Assembly (NCBI GenBank): GCA_021324335.1
Contig: JAJPJH010000105.1
Coordinates: forward strand, 1-56,490
Direction: 5' to 3'
Source: Gammaproteobacteria bacterium
GTDB lineage: Bacteria; Pseudomonadota; Gammaproteobacteria; DSM-16500
Length of the DNA: 56,490 nt
A model generated the notes under the pieces. It searched no databases and was not told the origin of the DNA. It saw only the letters and a list, made by a program, of their open reading frames with translations. Within the stretch, counting starts at the first letter, position 1; every line of letters starts with the position of its first letter. Positions 44,663 to 52,286 of this stretch are shown here, piece after piece. The translations under genes and the position numbers were made by a program.

Positions 44663-45607
44663 TCACACATTACCATACATATTATTTTTTATCATGGTAT
44701 AACCTTTTAATAACTCCTGAATACCATGTTCAATGGAAAAAAGAGGTTTAAAACCCGTTTTTTCTATTTTTTCATTATTAACAATGTAATTCCGCTGATC
44801 AGGATCTTTCCCTACTGCTGCTTCTACATAACTAAAATCAGGGATGAATTTTTTGATTTTTTCACAAAGCTCTTTTTTAGATAAATTGGCGTCGGAAAGG
44901 CCCACATTATAAATTTGGCCTTTCATTCTATCATGATGATTAATGAGATGAATGAAGGCACGTGCAATATCACGGACATGAACATAGTTTCTCTTGAAAT
45001 GACCTTCAAATATTAATACATATTTATCATGCAAAGCCCGATAAGTGAAATCATTGACTAATAAATCCGTACGCATGCGTGGGGACATACCAAAAACTGT
45101 AGCCAATCGTAAACTGACTGCATTAGGATGTTCCATTAATGCTTTTTCTACTTTCACCTTCTCTTCTGCGTATTGTGAAATGGGATTGAGAGGCGATTCT
45201 TCTGTACAGAAATTATTTTTATCTCCTGAACCATAGGCGCTATTTGTTGTTGGCATATAGATTTTCTGTTCTTTACTCGCCAATTTGAGCATCATTAAAA
45301 TAGCATCATGATTAACCGAGGTGGCGGTCATAGGATCTTGTTTACACAAAGGAGCGCCTACTAAAGCAGCCAGGGGGATAATGATATCGGCATCTTTCAT
45401 TAAAGATTGCATGGTATCTTTAAGACGAATATCTCCTTTCACAATATTAAAATTTTTATGATGACAAACATGTGCTAAGCTATTTTGTTTGTACATAAAA
45501 TTATCTAATACCGTAACATGATGACCTAAGTTCAATAATTCGGGAACTAACGTTGAACCAATGTATCCTGCACCGCCTGTTACTAAAATCTTATATTTCT
45601 CATCCAT
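44663..45607 (-). CDS. NAD-dependent epimerase/dehydratase (SDR)
   Basis: 314 residues. TGGAGYIGS (10-18) binds the cofactor; the active-site region includes PTTNSAYG and a YAEEK catalytic pair. It lies between gmhA and hddA, so it probably modifies a GDP-linked heptose (for example epimerisation, or dehydration towards a 6-deoxyheptose). ATG at 45607 is preferred because AAGGAT lies 7 bases upstream; in-frame ATGs at 45613 and 45625 are alternatives. Confidence 0.84.
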   Translation of the reverse strand: MDEKYKILVTGGAGYIGSTLVPELLNLGHHVTVLDNFMYKQNSLAHVCHHKNFNIVKGDIRLKDTMQSLMKDADIIIPLAALVGAPLCKQDPMTATSVNHDAILMMLKLASKEQKIYMPTTNSAYGSGDKNNFCTEESPLNPISQYAEEKVKVEKALMEHPNAVSLRLATVFGMSPRMRTDLLVNDFTYRALHDKYVLIFEGHFKRNYVHVRDIARAFIHLINHHDRMKGQIYNVGLSDANLSKKELCEKIKKFIPDFSYVEAAVGKDPDQRNYIVNNEKIEKTGFKPLFSIEHGIQELLKGYTMIKNNMYGNV

Positions 45608-45647
45608 TATCATATCCTTTTCCATTATGTACTATTTTGCTTGCTAA

Positions 45648-46268
45648 TTATATCTCTATCCCGCTTACCGCTGTTATTTTGTCGGGATTGTATTGAGATC
45701 CAAATATCTCTTCTTCAATCAAAGCGCAAATAATATGCCCCATCATAATATGGCATTCCTGAATTTTAGGAGTTTCCATGGAAGGAATATTTAAAATTAA
45801 ATCGCATCGCTCTGAAAAGAAGGAAGAGAATTTCCCAGTAAATCCAATAGTAGACATTTTTCTCGCCCGTGCTGTTTCCAACGCCTTTAAAATATTAGGT
45901 GATTTTCCGGAGGTCGAAATTGCAATCAAGACATCTCCTGGTCGTCCTATGGCCTCTATTTGCCGAGCAAACAAATCCTGAAAGGAATAATCATTACCAA
46001 TGGCTGTTAATGCGGACGTATCTGTGGTTAATGCAATTGCTGCTAAGCCAGGACGATTATATCGAAGGCGACTAACCAGTTCAGCAGCCAAGTGTTGTGA
46101 ATCGGCTGCGCTTCCACCATTTCCAGCAAAAAGAATTTTATTGCCTAGTTGCAGTGCTTGAATACATCTTTCTGCAATTTTTTGGACCTCGTTTTGGAGT
46201 TGGAGATCATCTAACATGCGAAGAATAATGGCTTGGGTTTTATGCATTTCTTCCTTGATGAAATTCAT
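45648..46268 (-). CDS. gmhA: Phosphoheptose (sedoheptulose 7-phosphate) isomerase
   Basis: 206 residues with the full GmhA pattern: FAGNGGSAADSQHLAAEL with catalytic E63, ISTSGKSPNIL, and C-terminal CHIMMGH (H173 and H178). It makes D-manno-heptose 7-phosphate for heptose activation and is first in the gmhA-SDR-hddA-GT2 group. It looks canonical, unlike the second SIS protein at 28158. The 217-base gap to the divergent radical SAM gene should hold both promoters. Confidence 0.93.
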   Translation of the reverse strand: MNFIKEEMHKTQAIILRMLDDLQLQNEVQKIAERCIQALQLGNKILFAGNGGSAADSQHLAAELVSRLRYNRPGLAAIALTTDTSALTAIGNDYSFQDLFARQIEAIGRPGDVLIAISTSGKSPNILKALETARARKMSTIGFTGKFSSFFSERCDLILNIPSMETPKIQECHIMMGHIICALIEEEIFGSQYNPDKITAVSGIEI

Positions 46269-46485
46269 CCTGTTCTTCCCTAGAAAATAAACCTCTGAAT
46301 TTTTAACCAGACGAATAATAAAGTCAATTACATTAGTAATAAAATTTTTTCATTTAGGAGAGTCTTAGCTTTATTGTATTCGCTTATCTCTTTTGGTAGT
46401 ATAAAGAACCTATAAATTAAGGGACTATTCGTTACTGTTATATCCCTTTACTATTTATCGTAGAAACGTTTGAGGAATAAATGAA

Positions 46486-47994
46486 ATGAGTATACAGGAT
46501 GTTGATGTATTATTAGTTAATCCCGGGTCTCCATCTTCTGTTTATCAAGAATTGAGTCATCAGTTCTCTGCCATAGAGCCTCCCTCTCTTGCAGCTGTTT
46601 TTGCTACTTATATTCGCTTAAAAGGTGGTACGGTTGGCATTGTCGATGCACCAGCGCTGAATATGAGCCCAGAAATGGTGGCTAAATTTATTTATGAAAA
46701 TTACAATCCGACGCTCATTGTCATGGTGGTATACGGATTTCAACCCTCGGCTTCTACACAAAATATGACCGCTGCGGGCGAAACTTGTACTGCACTCAAA
46801 CAATTAAATCCTCATTATCGAATTCTGATGACGGGTACCCATCCTGCTGCACTCCCTGCTAGAACATTAAAGGAAGAAGATGTAGATTTCGTTTGCAGCC
46901 AAGAGGGACCACAAACGATTTGGCCGTTAGCCCAGCTACTTAAAGCAGGTTCTGATAATTTTAATGCTGTCCCTAGCTTGTGGTATAAACGCGGCGGGAT
47001 GGCTTTTTCAACGCCTTCTAGTCCCTTATTAGATGATTTAGACGCTGAAATGCCAGGTGGCGCATGGGATTTGTTACCTATGGAGAAATATCGTGCTCAT
47101 AATTGGCATTGCTTTGACCATATTCATGAGCGGCAGCCTTATGTTTCTATGCACACCAGTTTAGGGTGTCCTTATAAATGTACTTTCTGTTGTATCAATG
47201 CACCATTTGGTAAATCTTCTTATCGCTTATGGTCTCCCGATTCCGTCATCAATGAAATTGATCTGCTAGTCAACCGTTATAATGTCAAGAATATTAAGTT
47301 TGTAGATGAAATGTTTGTTCTCAAAAAAGACCATGTTATGGGTATTTGCGACCGCATTATTGAACGGGGTTATGATTTAAATATCTGGGCTTATGCACGG
47401 GTAGATACTGTTAAAGATGAATTTTTAGAGAAATTAAGAAAGGCAGGCTTCCGATGGTTGGCTTTAGGCATTGAATCGGGTAGTAAACATGTCCGTGATG
47501 GTGTAGAGAAAGGCCGTTTCGGGACTGAGCAAATTCTTCAAGTAGTAAAGAAAATTCAAGATGCAGGTATTCATGTCATTGGTAATTATATTTTTGGATT
47601 ACCTGATGATACTTATGAGTCTATGGGTGAAACATTGCAATTGGCTATCGATGCTAATTGCGAATTTGCTAATTTTTATTGTGCAATGGCTTATCCAGGC
47701 TCAAAGCTTTATACCATGGCTGTTGAAAAAGGGTGGGAGCTACCTGATTCTTGGATAGGTTATTCTCAACATGCCTATGAAACCAAACCTTTACGTTCAG
47801 AAGCATTGCCAGCTGTAGAAATCTTGCGATATAGGGATGAAGCCTTCCATCGTTATTTTACAAATCCTAACTATCTAGCATTAGTAAAACGTAAATTTGG
47901 CCAAGCGGTGCATGATCATATTTTGGATATGACAAAGATTAAATTACGCCGTAAGTTAATTGATGAAGTAGATAAGAAAGCAGAAGTGGCTTGA
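46486..47994 (+). CDS. B12-binding-domain radical SAM enzyme
   Basis: 502 residues. The N-terminal 150 residues form a cobalamin-binding-like Rossmann domain (DVLLVNPGSPSS, then VMVVYGF and LMTGTHP). The radical SAM core carries C228-PYK-C232-TF-C235, the [4Fe-4S] ligands. Class B enzymes of this type often methylate unreactive carbon or phosphorus centres, or rearrange rings. In a glycan locus C-methylation of a sugar is a fair guess, not a demonstrated role. It starts the plus-strand operon 46486-54242 and is 12 bases from the SDR gene. Confidence 0.88.
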   Translation: MSIQDVDVLLVNPGSPSSVYQELSHQFSAIEPPSLAAVFATYIRLKGGTVGIVDAPALNMSPEMVAKFIYENYNPTLIVMVVYGFQPSASTQNMTAAGETCTALKQLNPHYRILMTGTHPAALPARTLKEEDVDFVCSQEGPQTIWPLAQLLKAGSDNFNAVPSLWYKRGGMAFSTPSSPLLDDLDAEMPGGAWDLLPMEKYRAHNWHCFDHIHERQPYVSMHTSLGCPYKCTFCCINAPFGKSSYRLWSPDSVINEIDLLVNRYNVKNIKFVDEMFVLKKDHVMGICDRIIERGYDLNIWAYARVDTVKDEFLEKLRKAGFRWLALGIESGSKHVRDGVEKGRFGTEQILQVVKKIQDAGIHVIGNYIFGLPDDTYESMGETLQLAIDANCEFANFYCAMAYPGSKLYTMAVEKGWELPDSWIGYSQHAYETKPLRSEALPAVEILRYRDEAFHRYFTNPNYLALVKRKFGQAVHDHILDMTKIKLRRKLIDEVDKKAEVA

Positions 47995-48006
47995 AGGTTT
48001 AAAATA

Positions 48007-48942
48007 ATGGATTTGACATCGCGTATTCTTATTGTAGGGTCAACTGGCCTTATTGGCTCAGCTTGTTTACGTTATTTTCAAGCGTATCATTATACCAATC
48101 TACTTACTCCATCTCGGCAAGAGGTGGATTTATTAGATAAAGAAATCGTTGACCATTATTTTAAGAAGCACAAACCGGAAGTAGTGATTCTTGCAGCAGG
48201 TGTGGTAGGTGGCATTCACTACAACAAAACTTATCCCGCCGATTTTATTAACCGTAACCTTACTATTCAATTAAATGTATTCCAGGCAGCGCAGCAAGTA
48301 GGTGTAGATAAATTAGTATTTTTGGGTTCTTCTTGTATGTATCCGCGCGAATGCACTCAACCTATGCATGAAGAAATGTTATTGACGGGCATACCTGAAC
48401 CCACCAGCATGAGTTATGCGTTATCAAAATTAGCCGGCGTACAAATGTGTCGGGCTTATAATCAGCAATACAATCAAGGCCGTTATATTGCACTTATTCC
48501 AAATAGTACATATGGTCCCCACGATGATTTTGATCCGAAAACAGGGCATGTTATCTCATCCCTGATAGCAAAAATGCACCACGCTAAAATAAGTCATTCC
48601 GCTTCTCTTACTTTGTGGGGTACCGGGAATCCAAGAAGAGAATTTGTTTATTCAGCTGATGTTGCCTCAGCCATTATGCATATATTAACTAATAATAACA
48701 GCGAAGAAAGTGTTTTAAACGTAGGGGTAGGGTGTGATTGGTCGATTAAAGAGATAGCAGAAATAGTGGCTAAAATTGTGGGATATCAAGGAGAAATAAA
48801 ATGGGATACCAGCAAACCGGATGGTGCACCGCGAAAGTTGTTAAACAGTCGAAAAATGAATGAATTGGGATGGAAACCCACAGTTGATATTCATCAAGGA
48901 ATACAACATACATATGAATGGTATTGTGAAACACTGGCTTAA
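48007..48942 (+). CDS. GDP-fucose synthase-like epimerase/reductase (Fcl/ColC-like)
   Basis: 311 residues. GSTGLIGS (11-18) binds NADP; the active site shows S107/S108, Y136 and K140 (SSCMYP, YALSK). The two extra epimerase residues of GDP-fucose synthase, a cysteine (C109) and a histidine (H180 in TGHVISSL), are both kept. It probably performs C3/C5 epimerisation and C4 reduction of a GDP-4-keto-6-deoxy sugar. No GDP-mannose 4,6-dehydratase gene is in the window to supply that substrate. ColC, which finishes GDP-colitose, belongs to the same family. Confidence 0.87.
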   Translation: MDLTSRILIVGSTGLIGSACLRYFQAYHYTNLLTPSRQEVDLLDKEIVDHYFKKHKPEVVILAAGVVGGIHYNKTYPADFINRNLTIQLNVFQAAQQVGVDKLVFLGSSCMYPRECTQPMHEEMLLTGIPEPTSMSYALSKLAGVQMCRAYNQQYNQGRYIALIPNSTYGPHDDFDPKTGHVISSLIAKMHHAKISHSASLTLWGTGNPRREFVYSADVASAIMHILTNNNSEESVLNVGVGCDWSIKEIAEIVAKIVGYQGEIKWDTSKPDGAPRKLLNSRKMNELGWKPTVDIHQGIQHTYEWYCETLA

Positions 48943-48952
48943 GGAAATGAAT

Positions 48953-49993
48953 ATGATTAGATATAACTATCAAGGAGGCAATGTCGCTGCTCTGCGAGAA
49001 TTAGCTACCCGTTATTCGAAAGAATTTTTGTTAAATTTATTTTACAAAATGTACCGTATTCGGCTCATCGAAGAAGCTGTCGCTGGTAATTATCACAAAG
49101 ATGAAATGAAAACACCAATTCACTTAGTAATTGGCCAAGAAGCAGCAGTGGTCGGTAGTTGTGCTGTATTAAAAGACACTGACTTAGTATATTGCAGCCA
49201 TCGTACGCATGGTGTTTATCTTGCAAAAGGTGGTGATATTAATTCTATGTTTGCAGAATTTCATTGTCGATTAGATGGTTGTACTGGCTCCCGTGGTGGC
49301 TCCATGCATTTAATGGATAAAAAAGTAGGAATGGCAGGCTCCTCTGCTATCGTAGGAGGTGCTATCCCCATTGCAACCGGCTTTGCTTTATCATCACAAA
49401 TGCAACAGAAAGATAATGTGACTGTTGTCTATCTGGGTGATGCTAGTGTTGAAGAAGGGGTTGCATGGGAAAGTATCAATTTCGCCGTTCTCAAGAATTT
49501 ACCCATTATTTATTTTTGTGAAAATAACTTTTATTCTGTTTGTTCTCCGCTCCATTATCGTCAACCAGCGCATGTTCCTATTCATAAAAAAGCGGAAGGT
49601 TTCGGGCTTAAAACAGAATTTATTGACGGAAATAATGTCTTAGCTGTTTATGAAGCTTCTCTACGCGCATTGCAGCATGTGAAAGAAAATAAAGGCCCCG
49701 TATTTATTGAAGCGACAACATATCGCTGGTATGGACACCATGGTTCGCATGAAGACGCTGATGAAAATGCTATCACCGGTTATCGTACTCGTGAAGAATT
49801 AAACGAATGGAAAAAATTTGATCCAGTTGGAATGTTGAAGCAGGTACTACTGGAAGATTTTGCAGTTGATGCCTGTATTTTTGAGGGCTACCAGCAGCAA
49901 ATCAGCCACGAAATTAACCAGGCATTTGAATTTGCAATGAATAGCCCACGTCCAAGTGAAGAACACTTAATGCGCTACGTTTATAGTCAGTAG
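48953..49993 (+). CDS. TPP-dependent E1 alpha subunit (acetoin/pyruvate dehydrogenase-like)
   Basis: 346 residues. The E1 alpha fold is clear: PIHLVIGQEAAVVG, CSHRTHGVYLAKG, GGSMHLMD, and the TPP motif G162-DAS...N191-N (LGDASVEEG to CENNFYS). No E2 or E3 gene is present nearby, so it is unlikely to act as a classical dehydrogenase. In antibiotic clusters such E1 pairs attach two-carbon branches to sugars. ATG 48953 has AAGGA 7 bases upstream; a longer frame from 48860 overlaps the previous gene and is rejected. Confidence 0.9.
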   Translation: MIRYNYQGGNVAALRELATRYSKEFLLNLFYKMYRIRLIEEAVAGNYHKDEMKTPIHLVIGQEAAVVGSCAVLKDTDLVYCSHRTHGVYLAKGGDINSMFAEFHCRLDGCTGSRGGSMHLMDKKVGMAGSSAIVGGAIPIATGFALSSQMQQKDNVTVVYLGDASVEEGVAWESINFAVLKNLPIIYFCENNFYSVCSPLHYRQPAHVPIHKKAEGFGLKTEFIDGNNVLAVYEASLRALQHVKENKGPVFIEATTYRWYGHHGSHEDADENAITGYRTREELNEWKKFDPVGMLKQVLLEDFAVDACIFEGYQQQISHEINQAFEFAMNSPRPSEEHLMRYVYSQ

Positions 49994-50007
49994 AAGGAGA
50001 GAGGGAT

Positions 50008-51090
50008 ATGTTATGGGATGAAAAATTAGTGGTGCAAAATGCACGAGCAGGAACAGGAGAGGATAAAATAAAAGGCCGCGTTATTACCTACGTGGACGCT
50101 ATACGTGAAGCACTAGCGTATAAAATGGATGAAGACCAAAATGTCTTTTTGCTAGGCCAAGGGGTAGATGATCCAGGTGGTATGTTTGGTGTCACTAAAG
50201 GCTTCAAAGAAATATATGGCGCAAGTCGTGTGTTTGACACCCCTGTTTCCGAAGAAGGGATGACGGGTATTTGCGTTGGTGCTGCTATGACAGGGATGCG
50301 TCCCGTCTATTTTCATAATCGACCTGATTTCTTATTACTTACCTTTAATCAATTAGTTAACCATGCCAGCAAAATTCACTATATGGACAATGGCCAGCAT
50401 ACCGTGCCCATGGTGGTATGGTCTGCTATTGGTAGGGGATGGGGATCTGGGCCGCAGCATTCTCAAGCTATTCAAGGTTTATTGTTAAGCGTACCGGGCT
50501 TAAAAATTGTAATGCCGAGTACGCCTTATGATGCAAAAGGTTTAATGATTACCGCTATCAATGATAATAATCCCGTCATTATAATCGAACACCGCTGGTT
50601 GATGAAACGTACGAGTGTTGTACCTATCGAGCCTTATGCTATCCCCTTTGGTCAAGGTGTTTATCGTCGCCATGGTAAAGATTTAACTATTGTAGGAACG
50701 TCTCAAGCGATTGACCTTGCTATCACTGCTGCAAATGAACTGGAAAAAGAACAGGAAATTTTTGCTGAAGTGATAGACCTTCGGACAATTAAACCTTTAG
50801 ACGAGCAAATTATCATTGAATCGGTGGCAAAAACGGGCAAATTAATGGTGGTGGATACCGGCTGGGTAATGGGTGGTATCTGTGCTGAAATTGGCTGCTT
50901 AGTAGCTGAAAAAGCTTTTTCTTGTCTGAAAGCGCCTATCAAACGAGTCGGCTTACCAGATTGTCCTTCACCAGCTGGTTTTGATTTAGAGCAATTATAT
51001 TATCCTAATGTTCAAACGATGAAGCATGCAATGTTAGAACTTTTTAATTCAGATAAGGAAGTAAATTATGACGTACGAGTTAGCCAGTAG
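50008..51090 (+). CDS. TPP-dependent E1 beta subunit (transketolase-like C-terminal)
   Basis: 360 residues. The pyrimidine-domain glutamate is in TPVSEEGMTGICVGAAM, and the C-terminal transketolase domain ends with GLPDCPSPAGFDLEQLYYPN. It completes the alpha2beta2 E1 enzyme with the gene 14 bases upstream. An N-terminal extension of about 25 residues precedes the usual start of the fold. It overlaps the DegT-family gene by 23 bases, a strong hint that the E1 enzyme and that dehydratase act in one pathway. Confidence 0.9.
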   Translation: MLWDEKLVVQNARAGTGEDKIKGRVITYVDAIREALAYKMDEDQNVFLLGQGVDDPGGMFGVTKGFKEIYGASRVFDTPVSEEGMTGICVGAAMTGMRPVYFHNRPDFLLLTFNQLVNHASKIHYMDNGQHTVPMVVWSAIGRGWGSGPQHSQAIQGLLLSVPGLKIVMPSTPYDAKGLMITAINDNNPVIIIEHRWLMKRTSVVPIEPYAIPFGQGVYRRHGKDLTIVGTSQAIDLAITAANELEKEQEIFAEVIDLRTIKPLDEQIIIESVAKTGKLMVVDTGWVMGGICAEIGCLVAEKAFSCLKAPIKRVGLPDCPSPAGFDLEQLYYPNVQTMKHAMLELFNSDKEVNYDVRVSQ

Positions 51091-52276
51091 TACATGGGGA
51101 CAAGAAGAAATAGATGCCATGCAGCGTGTGATCCAATCAGGCATGTTTACAATGGGTAAACATGTTAAACAATTTGAAGAAGATTTTGCTAAAAAGTTTG
51201 GTGGTCGCTATGCTCTCATGGTAAATTCTGGTTCTTCTGCGAACTTAATTGCTATTGCTGCTTTATTTTATAAAAAAGATAGACCCCTAAAACCAGGTGA
51301 TGAAGTGATTGTGCCAGCGATTTCATGGTCCACCACTTATTATCCTCTTATGCAATATGGGTTAAAGCTTAAATTTGTCGATGTCGATTTAAATACCTTA
51401 AATATTGATGTAAACCAATTAGAGCGTGCGCTTACACCAAAAACTCGGGTAGTAACCGCCGTCAGTATCTTAGGTAATCCAGCACAGTTAGATGTTTTAC
51501 GCAAATTCTGTGATACCCATCATTTATATCTTTTTGAAGATAATTGTGAATCCATGGGCGCCACTTTAAATGGTAAACAGTGTGGAACGTTTGGTGATAT
51601 TAATACATTTAGTTCTTTTTTCTCCCACCATATTTCAACTATGGAAGGCGGTGTGATATTAACTGATAATGAAGAAATTTATCATATCGCTCGATCTATG
51701 CGGGCGCATGGCTGGACCCGCGATTTACCTAAGGATACAAAAATTTTCCAAGCCTCCAATGATGATTTTTATGAAGCGTATCGCTTTATTTTGCCTGGTT
51801 ATAATGTTAGGCCAATAGAACTTTCAGGTGCAATTGGGATTGAACAACTAAAGAAATTAGACCATTTTGTAGAAGTACGCCGGGAAAATGCAGCTTTATT
51901 TCAATCCTTATTCAAAAATGATGACCGCTTTATTATTCAATCAGAAAACGGTAAAAGCTCTTGGTTTGCTTTTACGGTTATTCTCAATCCAAAATATAAA
52001 TTAAATAGAAAAAAGATTATGCAAGCTCTTAAAGATGCAGATATTCAATATCGCATTATTACGGGCGGTAATTTTTTACGGCATGATGTCATTAAATATT
52101 GTAATCATGAATGTGTAGGAGAAATAATAAACGCAAATATTGCCCATGATGAAGGTTTTTTTGTGGGTAACCACCCGCGCAATCTTGCTTCAGAAATAGA
52201 GCGTTTTTATCAGGTTTTAAATAAAGCAGCTACAATAAGCTATAGTAGGAAAACTGCTGAATCTGAAATGGTATAG
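51068..52276 (+). CDS. DegT-fold PLP enzyme with Lys-to-His change: probable 3-dehydratase (ColD/RfbH-like)
   Basis: 402 residues of the DegT/DnrJ/EryC1 fold. In aminotransferases of this family the PLP lysine lies before the EGG motif. Here the segment reads FFSHHISTMEGG, with H187-H188 in that place, as in ColD and RfbH (E1). Those enzymes remove the C3 hydroxyl of 4-keto-6-deoxy sugars instead of transaminating. The RIITGGNFLRHD and CVGEIINAN segments also fit the dehydratase branch. It likely makes a GDP-4-keto-3,6-dideoxy sugar, ready for the E1 pair and the Fcl-like reductase. Confidence 0.85.
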   Translation: MTYELASSTWGQEEIDAMQRVIQSGMFTMGKHVKQFEEDFAKKFGGRYALMVNSGSSANLIAIAALFYKKDRPLKPGDEVIVPAISWSTTYYPLMQYGLKLKFVDVDLNTLNIDVNQLERALTPKTRVVTAVSILGNPAQLDVLRKFCDTHHLYLFEDNCESMGATLNGKQCGTFGDINTFSSFFSHHISTMEGGVILTDNEEIYHIARSMRAHGWTRDLPKDTKIFQASNDDFYEAYRFILPGYNVRPIELSGAIGIEQLKKLDHFVEVRRENAALFQSLFKNDDRFIIQSENGKSSWFAFTVILNPKYKLNRKKIMQALKDADIQYRIITGGNFLRHDVIKYCNHECVGEIINANIAHDEGFFVGNHPRNLASEIERFYQVLNKAATISYSRKTAESEMV

Positions 52277-52286
52277 TTCGGTATAT

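Noticed and set aside
48860..48952. N-terminal extension of the E1 alpha subunit
   Set aside because: It overlaps the SDR gene in another frame; the ATG at 48953 has AAGGA at 7 bases.
48953..51090. Classical pyruvate or acetoin dehydrogenase complex
   Set aside because: No E2 or E3 gene is adjacent, and the genes overlap a sugar dehydratase gene instead.
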